Source: Rhizobium laguerreae (GTDB lineage Bacteria > Pseudomonadota > Alphaproteobacteria > Rhizobiales > Rhizobiaceae). From it: a stretch of DNA of 64,000 nucleotides. This document shows, piece after piece, positions 27,612 to 36,396 of this stretch (position 1 is the stretch's first letter; every line of letters begins with the position of its first letter). Location of the stretch: assembly GCF_002008165.1 (NCBI RefSeq), contig NZ_MRDM01000010.1, positions 430,541 to 494,540 of the forward strand. Direction: 5' to 3'. Position numbers and translations under genes: made by a program. The notes under the pieces were generated by a model. That model was given only the letters and a program-made list of their open reading frames with translations. It had not been told where the DNA came from and made no database searches.

Positions 27612-28688
27612 ATGCTTTTCGAACGCCCCGATGATGATACGCTTTATGATGCCCTGATCGCCCGCAGTGCCGATTATGAGGGGCAGGCCTATGTCTGCGT
27701 CAAGACGACAGGCATCTTCTGCCGTCTGACCTGCCCGGCGCGCAAGCCGAAGCGGGAAAATACGCTCTTCTTCGACACGATCGCCGCCTGCATGCATTCG
27801 GGCTTCCGCCCGTGCCAGCGCTGCAGACCGCTGGAGCAGCCGGGCAGGGAACCGATCGTCGACGAACTGCTTGCCGCACTCGACCGCGAGCCGCAGCTGC
27901 GCTGGACCGAGGATGAGCTTGTGCGCCGCGGCCACGATCCTTCGACCGTGCGCCGCGCCTTCAAACGCGGGCTCGGCATGACCTTCCACGATATAGTGCG
28001 ATATCGCCGGCTGGGAGAGGCGGCCCGGCAACTGGCCGACGGCGCGCGCGTCATCGATGCGCAGCTCGATGCGGGATATGACTCCCCAAGCGGTTTCCGG
28101 GCGGCTTTCCAGCGGCTGGTCGGCAAGGCGCCGGCGCTGTCGCAGAACCGCGAACTGCTCTTTGCCGACTGGTTCGACACCCCGCTCGGTCCGATGGTGG
28201 CCGTTGCCGACAAGACGCATCTGCATCTTCTCGAATTCCACGACCGTAAGGCGCTGCCGACCGAGCTCGAGGCGCTGCAGAAGCGCGTCCGCTCGTCGGT
28301 CGCGATCGGCCGCACCCCGGCGATCGACCAGATCGCGGCGGAGATCCGGGATTATTTCGAAGGGCGGCTCACCGTCTTCAAGACGCCGTTGGCGCTCGGC
28401 GGCACGCCCTTCGAAAAACATGTCTGGGCAAAGCTCATGGAGATTCCTGTCGGCCAGACGCGCGCCTATGGCGATCTTGCCAGGGAGATGGAAAGGCCGG
28501 AGGTCGTGCGTGCCGTCGGTCGCGCCAATGGCGCCAACCAGCTTGCCATCATCGTGCCCTGCCATCGGGTCCTCGGGGCGGATGGTTCGTTGACCGGCTA
28601 TGGCGGCGGGCTCTGGCGCAAGCAATGGCTGCTGCGGCATGAAGAGAAGGTCAGAGCACAAGCACCCAACATGGAGGAGACTGCATGA
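27612..28688 (+). CDS. ada: Bifunctional Ada: transcriptional activator and methylated-DNA repair protein
   Basis: 358 residues in three parts: an N-terminal zinc domain with the methyl-phosphotriester acceptor region TTGIFCRLTCPARKP and FRPCQRC (four Cys ligands, about 37-75); an AraC-type helix-turn-helix (about 85-175, STVRRAFKRGLGMTFHDIVR); and a C-terminal O6-alkylguanine transferase with the acceptor Cys in IVPCHRVLG. It repairs alkylated DNA and, once methylated, activates alkylation-response genes. Its TGA overlaps the next ATG (ATGA). Confidence 0.93.
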   Translation: MLFERPDDDTLYDALIARSADYEGQAYVCVKTTGIFCRLTCPARKPKRENTLFFDTIAACMHSGFRPCQRCRPLEQPGREPIVDELLAALDREPQLRWTEDELVRRGHDPSTVRRAFKRGLGMTFHDIVRYRRLGEAARQLADGARVIDAQLDAGYDSPSGFRAAFQRLVGKAPALSQNRELLFADWFDTPLGPMVAVADKTHLHLLEFHDRKALPTELEALQKRVRSSVAIGRTPAIDQIAAEIRDYFEGRLTVFKTPLALGGTPFEKHVWAKLMEIPVGQTRAYGDLAREMERPEVVRAVGRANGANQLAIIVPCHRVLGADGSLTGYGGGLWRKQWLLRHEEKVRAQAPNMEETA

Positions 28689-29455
28689 ACCAGAACGAAA
28701 AGGCCCAGGCATTCGGCGCACTGCACCGCAAGGGCGACCCGGTTGTTCTCTACAATATCTGGGATGCCGGCACGGCCAAGGCTGTCGCCGACGCCGGCGC
28801 CAAGGCGCTTGCGACGGGAAGCTGGTCGGTCGCCGCTGCCCATGGTTATGCCGACGGCGAGAAGCTGCCGATGTCGGTACTGGTGGAGACGGCGAAATCC
28901 ATCATCGCTGCCGTCGACCTGCCGCTTTCGGTCGATTTTGAAGGTGCCTATTCGGCCGAGGCTGAGGGTGCCGCCGCCAATGTCGCCAAGCTGGTGGAGG
29001 CCGGCGTCGTCGGCATCAATTTCGAGGATCAGGTGGTCGGCGGCGATGGCCTCTATCCCATCGAGAGGCAGGCGGCCCGCATCAGCGCCATTCGCGCCAT
29101 GGCCGAAGGGAAGGGCGTCCCCTTCTTCATCAACGCCCGCACCGATCTCTTCCTGGCCGAGAGCGATCTTTCCAAACATGCCGGTCTGGTGGAAGAGGCG
29201 ATCGAGCGCGGCAAGGCCTATGCGGCCGCCGGCGGCAGCGGCTTCTTCGTCCCTGGTTTGATCGATCCCGCCTTGATCGAAAAGATCTGCGCGACATCGC
29301 CGCTGCCGGTCAACATCATGATGCGGACAGGCGCCCCGGACGTGAAGACGCTGGCAAAACTCGGTGTCGGCCGCGTCAGTTATGGTCCGGGGCCTTACCG
29401 GTCAATGATGGAAAAGTTGAAGCAGGAGGCTGCGGCGATTTATAGCCCGCTCTGA
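28685..29455 (+). CDS. Isocitrate lyase/PEP mutase superfamily protein
   Basis: 256 residues. The barrel signatures are LYNIWDAGTAKAVADAGAKA, LPLSVDFEGAYS, GVVGINFEDQVVG and FFINARTDLFLA. The family includes PEP mutase, carboxyvinyl-phosphonate mutase, oxaloacetate decarboxylase-like and 2,3-dimethylmalate lyases. The isocitrate-lyase catalytic KKCGH is absent, so it is not a true isocitrate lyase. Coupled to ada by a four-base overlap, an unexplained but recurring partnership in rhizobia as far as I recall. Confidence 0.8.
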   Translation: MNQNEKAQAFGALHRKGDPVVLYNIWDAGTAKAVADAGAKALATGSWSVAAAHGYADGEKLPMSVLVETAKSIIAAVDLPLSVDFEGAYSAEAEGAAANVAKLVEAGVVGINFEDQVVGGDGLYPIERQAARISAIRAMAEGKGVPFFINARTDLFLAESDLSKHAGLVEEAIERGKAYAAAGGSGFFVPGLIDPALIEKICATSPLPVNIMMRTGAPDVKTLAKLGVGRVSYGPGPYRSMMEKLKQEAAAIYSPL

Positions 29456-29480
29456 CGTCGAAAGCCCGAGGGCCGCAGAT

Positions 29481-29588
29481 CTAAAGCATGTCGGGCAAAA
29501 GTGTGCAGCGGTTTTGCGACAACGGCACGCGTAAAAACAAAGAGCTAAAGCGCGACGAGCGAACCCGAAAGATCGCGACGCGCTTTAG
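29481..29588. repeat. Dispersed rhizobial intergenic repeat with hairpin
   Basis: A stretch beginning TAAAGCATGTCGGGCAAAAG and ending in a hairpin with stem CTAAAGCGC (29545-29553) / GCGCTTTAG (29580-29588). Its segment GTGCAGCGGTTTTGCG resembles GCACAGCGGTTTTGCT at 59331-59348, so at least two related copies occur here. It resembles the common AAAGCGCG-type intergenic element of Rhizobium genomes. It may terminate transcription from both sides. Confidence 0.6.
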
Positions 29589-29626
29589 TACGAAAGGCTG
29601 CGGCCTGAAATGAAATCCCGTTCCGC

Positions 29627-30775
29627 TCAGGAACGGAAGCGCAGATTCCGCCGGCTGAGCTGGCTGACCGAGGTGCAGCCCATCAGCTTCATGCCGCGCT
29701 CGATCTCGGTGCGCATCGTCTCCAGCGCCCGTTCGACGCCGGGCTGTCCGGCAGCGGCAAGCGGGAAGAGATAGTAGCGCCCGAGCCCGACGGCCTTCGC
29801 CCCCAGCGACAGCGCTTTAAGAACATGCGTTCCCCGCTGCACGCCGCCATCCATCATCACGTCGATCCGGTCACCCACGGCGTCGACGATCTCGGCCAGT
29901 TGGTCGAATGCGCTGCGCGAGCCGTCGAGCTGGCGCCCGCCATGATTGGAAAGCACGATGCCGCTGCAGCCGATCTCGGCCGCGCGCTTGGCGTCTTCCA
30001 CCGACATGATGCCCTTAAGGCAGAATGGTCCGCCCCATTCGCGCACCATCTCCGCCACGTCGTCCCAGGACATCGAGGGGTCCAGCATCTCGGTGAAGTA
30101 TCGGCTGATCGACAGCGCGCCGCCATCCATCTTGACGTGGTTTTCGAGCTGCGGCAGCCGGAAGCGCTCGTGTGTCAGCCAGTCGATCGCCCAGGAAGGC
30201 TTGATCGCGAACTGGGTCATGCCGGCAAGATTGAGCTTGAAGGGAATGGCAAAGCCCGTGCGCTTGTCGCGCTCGCGGTTGCCGCCGGTGATGCTGTCGA
30301 CCGTCAGCATCATCGCCTGCACGCCGGCATTTTTCGCTCGCGCCATCATCTCGCGGTTGAGGCCGCGGTCCTTGTGAAAATAGAACTGATAAACCTGCGG
30401 CCCGTTGCTGATCTGTCTCGCTTCCTCCAGGCTGATCGTGCCGAGCGAGGAGACGCCGAACATCGTGCCGTGTTTTGCCGCCGCTGCCGCGACCGCCCGC
30501 TCTCCCTGGTGGTGGAAAAGGCGCTGCAACGCCGTTGGTGAGCAATAGATCGGCATTGCGAGCTTCTGCCCCATGACGGTCACCGACATGTCGACATCGG
30601 CCACACCGCGCAAGACGTCGGGCACCAGATCGCAGGCCTCGAAGGCCGCTGTATTGCGCCGGTACGTCACCTCGTCATCGGCGCCGCCGTCTATGTAGTC
30701 GAATATCGGCCCGGGAAGACGCCGTTTGGCCATGCGCCGGAAATCGTGAAAATTATAGCAGTCTGTCAGGCGCAT
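29627..30775 (-). CDS. lldD: FMN-dependent L-lactate dehydrogenase / alpha-hydroxy-acid oxidase
   Basis: 382 residues of the FMN alpha-hydroxy acid dehydrogenase family. Seen: FDYIDGGADDEVTYRRN, the FMN and substrate residues in YQFYFHKDRGLN, LTVDSITGGNRERDKRTGF, KGIMSVEDAKRA, and the catalytic His with partner Arg in VLSNHGGRQLDGSR, then VMMDGGVQRGTHVLKALSLG. L-lactate is the most likely substrate; mandelate or glycolate cannot be ruled out. No regulator or permease is attached. Confidence 0.85.
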   Translation of the reverse strand: MRLTDCYNFHDFRRMAKRRLPGPIFDYIDGGADDEVTYRRNTAAFEACDLVPDVLRGVADVDMSVTVMGQKLAMPIYCSPTALQRLFHHQGERAVAAAAAKHGTMFGVSSLGTISLEEARQISNGPQVYQFYFHKDRGLNREMMARAKNAGVQAMMLTVDSITGGNRERDKRTGFAIPFKLNLAGMTQFAIKPSWAIDWLTHERFRLPQLENHVKMDGGALSISRYFTEMLDPSMSWDDVAEMVREWGGPFCLKGIMSVEDAKRAAEIGCSGIVLSNHGGRQLDGSRSAFDQLAEIVDAVGDRIDVMMDGGVQRGTHVLKALSLGAKAVGLGRYYLFPLAAAGQPGVERALETMRTEIERGMKLMGCTSVSQLSRRNLRFRS

Positions 30776-30844
30776 TTCGTTCCTCGATACCCTGTTTCCG
30801 TGCCAGGAAGATCCGCCCTTCGCAAGTGAAGGGCGCAGCCTCGT

Positions 30845-31732
30845 TCAGGGAACGATCAGCGTTCCGACGCCGTGCTCGGTGAAGATCTCCAGCAGGACGG
30901 AATGGGCGGTCTTGCCGTTCAGGATGACGACACCCTGCACGCCGGCCTTGATCGCATCGATGCAGGTCTCGACCTTCGGGATCATGCCGCCGGAAATCGT
31001 GCCATCGGCGATCAGCGCATGTGCTTCGGCGACGGAAAGCTCCTTGATGAGCTGGCCGTTCTTGTCAAGCACGCCGGGCACATCGGTCAGGAACAGCAGC
31101 CGGGTGGCGTTCAGCGCGCCGGCAATAGCGCCGGCGAACGTGTCGGCATTGATATTGTAGGTGGCGCCGTCGCGGCCAGGCGCCACGGGGGCGATGACCG
31201 GGATCATTTCGGAGCGGGCAAGCAGATCGAGCAGCGTCCGGTCGACCTCGACCACTTCGCCGACGAAGCCGAGATCGAGCACGCGCTCGATGTTCGAATC
31301 CGGATCCTTGATGGTCTTGCGCGCCTTTTCGGCGAAGACCATGTTGCCGTCCTTGCCGCAAAGGCCGATCGCCCATTCGCCGGTCTGGTTGATGAGCGCG
31401 ACGATTTCCTTGTTGATCGAGCCGGCGAGCACCATCTCGACGATCTCGACCGTTTTCTGGTCGGTGACGCGAAGGCCGCCCTCGAATTTTGATTCGATGC
31501 CCATCTTGCTCAGCATGGCGCCGATCTGCGGGCCGCCGCCATGAACGACGATCGGATTGACGCCCGATTGCTTCAAGAGCGCGATGTCGCTGGCAAAGGC
31601 CTTGCCGAGCTCGGGATTGCCCATGGCGTGGCCGCCATATTTCACGACAATCGTCTTGTTCTCGTAACGCTGCATGAAGGGCAGTGCCTTGGCCAGAAGC
31701 CGTGCCTGCATTTCGCTTTCGGTTTCGTTCAT
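30845..31732 (-). CDS. argB: N-acetylglutamate kinase
   Basis: 295 residues from the ATG at 31732. Amino-acid kinase family: [12 protein letters not shown] (phosphate-binding Lys), [20 protein letters not shown], and [16 protein letters not shown] plus [20 protein letters not shown]. Second step of arginine synthesis; the N-terminal helix ([14 protein letters not shown]) is the one used by arginine-sensitive hexameric forms. In related genomes it follows engB directly; here about 4.7 kb of extra genes lie between. Confidence 0.95.
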   Translation of the reverse strand: MNETESEMQARLLAKALPFMQRYENKTIVVKYGGHAMGNPELGKAFASDIALLKQSGVNPIVVHGGGPQIGAMLSKMGIESKFEGGLRVTDQKTVEIVEMVLAGSINKEIVALINQTGEWAIGLCGKDGNMVFAEKARKTIKDPDSNIERVLDLGFVGEVVEVDRTLLDLLARSEMIPVIAPVAPGRDGATYNINADTFAGAIAGALNATRLLFLTDVPGVLDKNGQLIKELSVAEAHALIADGTISGGMIPKVETCIDAIKAGVQGVVILNGKTAHSVLLEIFTEHGVGTLIVP

Positions 31733-31875
31733 GGGAACCCCGCAGAATTGTTCGCGGCCTTTTATCGCAAGTTTCTGACGGAGGGAATAATCCAGAGGGC
31801 AATAGTTTTTCGTATCTGTCGCGGAGCCGGACGTCGTTACCGTCTGGCGCACGCAAGCTTGAGATGAGGAACGGC

Positions 31876-32415
31876 ATGCAAGGCGATGAGATCGCAGACT
31901 TGATCGGCCGCGTCGCACTCGGCGATCGCAGGGCTTTCGTGGCACTCTACAATCAGACCGGACCGAAACTTTTCTCGATCTGCCTGCGTATCTTGAAGGA
32001 TCGCACGGAAGCCGAAGAAGCCCTGCAGGAAGTCTATATCAGCATCTGGCAACGCGCTCGCAGCTTCTCTGTCTCCTCGGGTTCGTCCTCGGCATGGCTG
32101 GCCGCAATTGCCCGCAACCGGTCGATCGATGCGCTGCGAGCGCGCAAGCCCGTCGCCGACGAATTGGACACGGTCTACGATCTGGCCGATGCCGGACCCG
32201 ACCCGGAAATGCAGACGGTGACCAAGGATGAAGGAAGGCGGATTGACACCTGCATGGAAGAGTTGGAAGCTGATCGTGCGGTCGCGGTGAAACGGGCTTA
32301 TGTCGAAGGGCTGAGCTATCAGGAACTGGCCGATCAGTTTGGTGTCCCGCTGAACACGATGCGGACCTGGCTTAGGCGCAGCCTCTTGAAACTGAGAGAG
32401 TGCATGGAACGATGA
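31876..32415 (+). CDS. ECF RNA polymerase sigma factor, SigK-like
   Basis: 179 residues from the ATG at 31876 (GAGGAAC just upstream; an in-frame ATG at 31864 is possible). Region 2: [40 protein letters not shown] and [20 protein letters not shown]. Region 4: [40 protein letters not shown]. The pairing with an RskA-type anti-sigma factor and a fasciclin gene mirrors the sigK-rskA-mpt83 arrangement of mycobacteria. Its stop overlaps the anti-sigma start (ATGA). The region around 31781-31815 upstream probably holds its promoter. Confidence 0.9.
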   Translation: MQGDEIADLIGRVALGDRRAFVALYNQTGPKLFSICLRILKDRTEAEEALQEVYISIWQRARSFSVSSGSSSAWLAAIARNRSIDALRARKPVADELDTVYDLADAGPDPEMQTVTKDEGRRIDTCMEELEADRAVAVKRAYVEGLSYQELADQFGVPLNTMRTWLRRSLLKLRECMER

Positions 32416-33131
32416 CATCGCCCGACAAAAGCAAGGGAGACCGCTCCCGCGACGAGGTTCTCGCCGGCGAATATGTGCTTGGCGTCCTGTCGTTGCAGGA
32501 TCGCCGGGTGGTGGAAGAGCGCATGCGCCACGACCGCCCCTTCGCTGCAATCGTCAGCCGCTGGGAAACCAACCTCTCCGCCTTCAACGACGAGTACGAA
32601 GGTGTTGCTCCGAACCGGGAAACCTTCAAGCAGATCGAGGCGCGACTGTTCGGCGATGGCCAAAAGCCCCCCTCCTTTTCGCAGGGGCTCTGGAATTCCG
32701 CCGTTTTCTGGCGCTCGCTGAGCTTCGCCTGCATCGTCGTTGCCGTCAGCGCCGTCATCTTCGCCTCCGGCGTGGTGCCGGAGCCGCAGGGGCCTGCACC
32801 ACTGGTGGCCTCGCTTTCGGGCCAGAACAGCACCATCAATCTTCTTGCCTCCTACGAGCTTCAGAGCGGCCGGCTGAAGATCGTGCCGGTCGCCGCCGGC
32901 AAGCCGGAGGAGAAATCGCTGGAACTTTGGCTGGTGCCGGGCAGCGGCATGACGAGATCGCTCGGCGTCTTCCAGCCGGGCGAAAGCGGTGAACTCGTCA
33001 TTCCCGCCGAACTGCGCAGCATGATAGCCGATGGCGCAACGCTTGCCGTCAGTCTCGAACCCTTCGGCGGCTCGCCGACCGGCCAGGCGACCGGTCCGGT
33101 GATCGCAAGCGGTCCCCTGCGCCGGCCATAA
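32412..33131 (+). CDS. Anti-sigma-K factor (RskA-like)
   Basis: 239 residues from the ATG overlapping the sigma stop. The N-terminal 80 residues (LAGEYVLGVLSLQDRRVVEE) form the anti-sigma domain; one membrane helix follows (about 98-118, SLSFACIVVAVSAVIFASGV); the periplasmic part is the RskA C-terminal domain (KSLELWLVPGSGMTRSLGVF, LAVSLEPFGGSPTGQATGPV). It should hold the sigma factor at the membrane until a periplasmic signal frees it. Confidence 0.9.
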   Translation: MTSPDKSKGDRSRDEVLAGEYVLGVLSLQDRRVVEERMRHDRPFAAIVSRWETNLSAFNDEYEGVAPNRETFKQIEARLFGDGQKPPSFSQGLWNSAVFWRSLSFACIVVAVSAVIFASGVVPEPQGPAPLVASLSGQNSTINLLASYELQSGRLKIVPVAAGKPEEKSLELWLVPGSGMTRSLGVFQPGESGELVIPAELRSMIADGATLAVSLEPFGGSPTGQATGPVIASGPLRRP

Positions 33132-33162
33132 TCGCGCCGGCCGTAAATTATGTCTCCTCTCT

Positions 33163-33190
33163 GAAACTCTTGGCGCCGCCTTCCGTAGTT
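33163..33190 (+). promoter_or_regulatory. Possible ECF-type promoter before the fasciclin gene
   Basis: GAAAC (33163-33167), a 16-base spacer and CGTAGTT (33184-33190), 63 bases before the fasciclin ATG. The shape (A-rich -35, CGT-type -10) is that of ECF promoters, but the same pair with this spacing was not found in front of the sigma gene, so autoregulation is unproved. Confidence 0.3.
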
Positions 33191-33252
33191 CAAAATGTCC
33201 GGACGACGCTGAGGCATGAAGCCGGCGGACGGTTTCCGGTGAGGAGAAAATC

Positions 33253-33807
33253 ATGATCAAGTCCGTATTGCGCGGCTTCGCGCTTGCCACCGCCATGTCA
33301 GCCGTCGCCTTCGCCGCCGCGAAAAACCCGACGGTCGGCGGTGCGGCGATGTTTGATAGCAAGAACATCATCGAGAACGCCGTGAACTCCAAGGATCACA
33401 CGACGTTGGTCGCAGCCGTCAAGGCAGCCGGCCTGGTCGGCACCCTCGAGGGTAAAGGCCCCTTCACCGTCTTCGCGCCGACCAACGAAGCTTTCGCCGC
33501 CCTGCCGAAGGGCACCGTCGATACGCTGCTGAAGCCGGAAAACAAAGCGACGCTCACCAAGGTTCTGACCTGCCACGTCGTTGCCGCCGATGCGATGGCC
33601 AAGACCGTTGCCAAGATGATCAAGGATGACGGCGGCGAGCACGACATCAAGACCGTCGGCGGCTGCGTGCTGAAAGCCAAGGAAAGCATGGGCAAGATCA
33701 CCCTGACTGATGAAAACGGCGGCGTCTCCCATGTGACGATCGCCGACGTCAAACAGTCGAACGGCGTCATCCATGTCGTCGACAAGGTGCTGCTGCCGAA
33801 GATGTAA
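33253..33807 (+). CDS. Secreted fasciclin (FAS1) domain protein
   Basis: 184 residues: signal peptide (1-22) and one FAS1 domain with H1 box KGPFTVFAPTNEAFAALPKG and H2-like DVKQSNGVIHVVDKVLLP. GGTGAGGAG precedes the ATG. FAS1 proteins act in surface adhesion; rhizobial homologues such as Nex18 have been linked to symbiosis. It follows the sigma/anti-sigma pair by 121 bases on the same strand and is the probable target gene of the sigma factor. Confidence 0.9.
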   Translation: MIKSVLRGFALATAMSAVAFAAAKNPTVGGAAMFDSKNIIENAVNSKDHTTLVAAVKAAGLVGTLEGKGPFTVFAPTNEAFAALPKGTVDTLLKPENKATLTKVLTCHVVAADAMAKTVAKMIKDDGGEHDIKTVGGCVLKAKESMGKITLTDENGGVSHVTIADVKQSNGVIHVVDKVLLPKM

Positions 33808-33830
33808 GCCCGCTCATATCGGCAGACGCA

Positions 33831-33856
33831 TTGGGGCGCTCTTCGGGGGGCCCCAA
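33831..33856. terminator. Hairpin between fasciclin and histidine kinase ends
   Basis: TTGGGGC (33831-33837) pairs with GCCCCAA (33850-33856) around a 12-base loop between two convergent genes. No T run, so the call is tentative. Confidence 0.4.
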
Positions 33857-33867
33857 ACATAGGCGCT

Positions 33868-34944
33868 CTATCGGGCCGCTTCGGCTCTCGGGAAGACGAG
33901 GGAGACACTCATGCCGGCGTCAGGGGACGAGCTGACTTCAACCTCGGCGCGGGCATTCTGTTTCAGCGACTGTACGATCATCGCGCTCAGCTTTCCCGGC
34001 TGCGGCCAGGTGACATCCCGGGGAAGACCGACTCCATTGTCAGCAACGGTGATCCTGCATCCGGTTTCGCCGACGACACAGCGGAGCGTGATCTCGCCGC
34101 CATCGCGTCCGAGGAAGGCATGCTTCAGCGTATTGGTGAGGAGTTCGTTGATGACGAGGCCGGCCGGCATGGCGACATCGACCGAAACCGGCCAGGTATC
34201 GACTTTCATGTCCAGCCGGATCCCTTCCACGGCATGGGCCGCCATCACCGAGGCGGCAATCTGGCTGACATAGGTGCCAAGATCGACCGTGGCGTTTTTC
34301 TCTTCGTCCGACAGCGAGCGATAGAGCAGGGCCAAGGCTTCAATCCGCCCGGCAAGCCGCGCAAATCTCTCGCTTTCCTCGTTCTGTTGAGCATTGCGCG
34401 CCTCCATTCGGATGAGCGCCGTGATCATCTGAAGATTGTTCTTCACGCGATGCTGAAGTTCCCGCAGAAGGACATCCTTCTCCGTCAGCAATGCGCTGAA
34501 GCTCTCCGCGCCGGTCGCCTCGTTGCGGGCGGCAAAGGCCACCAGTCGGAAAAGCGGCGTGTCGTCATCGTCGATGATGGTATTCGACCAGACATCGATG
34601 ATCACGGTGCTCTCGGGTTCGAGCACTAGCGAGAAGGCACCGATATACTCCTCCGCAGAGGTCACCGCGGTTGTGAGCGGCACGTCTCCGGAGATGGACG
34701 TTGAATTCAATTCGATTTCCGACCAAGGCTTCCCCTGGACCTGCTTTGCCTCAAGCGCCGTCAGCCGTTCGAATTCCAGGTTGACGTAAATCAGCGGCTC
34801 GTTGCCGGCGAGTTCGGAGACAGCCACCGCGAATGGCACATGATCGAGAAAGTGTCGAAACCGGCTATCATCGAGGGCTTCGGCAAGGTGAGGCAGGTTG
34901 CCCACACCTTCGGGCGAAAGGGGCTGGTCTTTGGTGTTAGTCAT
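33868..34944 (-). CDS. PAS / HisKA_2 (HWE-like) sensor histidine kinase
   Basis: 358 residues, no membrane segment. An N-terminal PAS domain (about 25-145, FLDHVPFAVAVSELAGNEPL IYVN) is followed by HisKA_2 with the acceptor His in LLRELQHRVKNNLQMITALI, then HATPase with INELLTNTLKHAF and VADNGVGLP. This soluble PAS-HisKA_2 layout is that of kinases feeding PhyR-type general stress response regulators in Alphaproteobacteria. No phyR, nepR or ecfG is in the window, so its partner is unknown. Convergent with the fasciclin gene. Confidence 0.85.
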   Translation of the reverse strand: MTNTKDQPLSPEGVGNLPHLAEALDDSRFRHFLDHVPFAVAVSELAGNEPLIYVNLEFERLTALEAKQVQGKPWSEIELNSTSISGDVPLTTAVTSAEEYIGAFSLVLEPESTVIIDVWSNTIIDDDDTPLFRLVAFAARNEATGAESFSALLTEKDVLLRELQHRVKNNLQMITALIRMEARNAQQNEESERFARLAGRIEALALLYRSLSDEEKNATVDLGTYVSQIAASVMAAHAVEGIRLDMKVDTWPVSVDVAMPAGLVINELLTNTLKHAFLGRDGGEITLRCVVGETGCRITVADNGVGLPRDVTWPQPGKLSAMIVQSLKQNARAEVEVSSSPDAGMSVSLVFPRAEAAR

Positions 34945-35170
34945 CGACGATCACTCAAGGGGGCGACTTTTCTTGCACGGGCGAGATTTGACGGTTGCTT
35001 GAAAAAACGGGCGGAGGCAAGCGCAATCGGTGCTGACCAGCCTCCGCGATCGCACCGATTATCTGTCGGCGTCTTTCTGGAGTGCTGCAAAACGGCGCGG
35101 AACAGCCACTCTGAGCCAAAGCTCTTCGCGCTTTAGGTCCTTGTTTTCTGCATAGTCGTGCGCGACATTT

Positions 35171-35446
35171 TTAAGCTCTGTCATACGTAAAAGATGTCAG
35201 CAGGGTCGTGACGAAATTGCTTGCCCTTTCCTTGACCAGGACTTCCGTCCATTCATCAGTCCCGCGTAGCCGCAGATCCGTGTGAATACTATCGACGGCC
35301 GCTTCTTCGATACGCTTGATATGGCTCCTGAACGAAGCTTCGCCGCCGCCGTGATACATGTCTCTGATCACCATGCGCAGGATTTCCTGAATGGCGATCT
35401 GCCATGCCGTATTGATCGATTGAATTTCGTTCGCAGTCTCTGCCAT
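35171..35446 (-). CDS. Small protein of unknown function
   Basis: 91 residues from the ATG at 35446, preceded by AAGGAAG. Predicted mostly helical and soluble (INTAWQIAIQEILRMVIRDM, RSHIKRIEEAAVDSIHTDLR, RASNFVTTLLTSFTYDRA). No family recognised. Normal rhizobial codon use suggests a real gene. It lies upstream of the histidine kinase on the same strand, with 226 bases between. Confidence 0.6.
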   Translation of the reverse strand: MAETANEIQSINTAWQIAIQEILRMVIRDMYHGGGEASFRSHIKRIEEAAVDSIHTDLRLRGTDEWTEVLVKERASNFVTTLLTSFTYDRA

Positions 35447-35563
35447 TGACGCTTCCTTAATGCGAGTGAATTCCAGCACGCCTCCGGCCATGCTGCAGCG
35501 CGTGATCTGCAAGCCCGTCACTTCAGGCGCGTTTTAAATATCGAGCCTTGTCGATCGGCTTGC

Positions 35564-35788
35564 TCAGCGGGCTCGGGCGCGTTTCGCAATGAGGGCAGAG
35601 GTTGCCGACACCCGGTTACTATGTTCCCGCGCAAGCCGGGCTTCCCGAAGCCGCAACGTCTTTGCCTGTTGCGATTGGGCGTCGGATTCGAGCTCTTCGG
35701 CCGCCTGGTTCTTCGCGAAGAACTGGGTCTGGACGTTACCGAAGGCTATCTCCGCCCGCTGGCGAGATTTGCTGTATGTCTCTGTCAT
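35564..35788 (-). CDS. Small helical protein of unknown function
   Basis: 74 residues from the ATG at 35788; charged and coiled-coil-like throughout (SRQRAEIAFGNVQTQFFAKN, AEELESDAQSQQAKTLRLRE, ending AKRARAR). The ribosome site is weak (GGACCCAAG). I recall similar short proteins in Rhizobium but no function. It begins 38 bases beyond the terminator of the cold-shock gene. Confidence 0.6.
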   Translation of the reverse strand: MTETYSKSRQRAEIAFGNVQTQFFAKNQAAEELESDAQSQQAKTLRLREARLAREHSNRVSATSALIAKRARAR

Positions 35789-35825
35789 CTTGGGTCCGAT
35801 ACTGCGGGCTCGACACGCGAGCGAA

Positions 35826-35857
35826 AACGAAAAAGGCCAGGCAAATCGCCTGGCCTT
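35826..35857 (-). terminator. Terminator of the cold-shock gene
   Basis: On the minus strand AAGGCCAGGC and GCCTGGCCTT form a perfect 10-bp stem (35848-35857 with 35833-35842) with a five-base loop, followed by TTTTTCGTTTT. It is 63 bases past the cold-shock stop codon. Confidence 0.85.
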
Positions 35858-35920
35858 GGATTGATAACGTGCTTCCGGCAGTGCCAGTACATCCGTGGTC
35901 AAAGGGAAGCAGATACCGAT

Positions 35921-36130
35921 TTAAGCGTTCTGGAGATTGCAAGCGGACATCTTGCCCGACTTGTTGTCACGCTCGAGGTCGAAGCCGATCTTCTGGCCTT
36001 CGACGAGTTCGCGCATTCCGGCGCGCTCGACAGCGGAGATGTGAACGAAGGCGTCGTCGCCGCCATTATCAGGCTGAATGAAGCCGAAGCCTTTGGTGGA
36101 ATTGAACCATTTAACTGTGCCAGTGGTCAT
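35921..36130 (-). CDS. cspA: Cold-shock protein (CspA family)
   Basis: 69 residues, a single cold-shock OB fold: [19 protein letters not shown] (RNP1 KGFGFI) and [13 protein letters not shown] (RNP2 VFVH-like). Binds single-stranded RNA/DNA as an RNA chaperone. The ATG at 36130 gives the normal CspA length. A long AT-richer leader (about 36131-36260), with the short inverted pair CCGCA/TGCGG near 36165-36185, is typical of thermosensing csp transcripts. Not every family member is cold-induced. Confidence 0.92.
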   Translation of the reverse strand: MTTGTVKWFNSTKGFGFIQPDNGGDDAFVHISAVERAGMRELVEGQKIGFDLERDNKSGKMSACNLQNA

Positions 36131-36396
36131 GATGATGAACCCTTTCATAGCAATATTGAAGAACCGCAACGCCAAGGCGATGCGGATGATGATAGCGATT
36201 TTTGAAAGGAAGTTCGTTCAGGGCGCGGTGCCAATCGCGCGATAACCAAGCCAGCAAGCAAAATTCGATGCTCGCTATCTAGCTCATCAAGCTTGCTTCG
36301 TCAACTGTTAGTTTTCTGTCGATGCCACGTTCAACTTTGAGGTGCCGCAGAGATCTTTGCACCAAATTGGACGTCGCGTCCGGGGCGCGTAGGCCT

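Noticed and set aside
27510..28721. Minus-strand extension of the nucleotidase frame to 639 residues
   Set aside because: It is antisense to the clearly recognisable ada gene; composition is that of a shadow frame.
33800..36250. General stress response locus (phyR-nepR-ecfG) and EcfG promoters
   Set aside because: The HisKA_2 kinase suggested it, but no regulator gene and no GGAAC-N16/17-CGTT site could be found around these genes.
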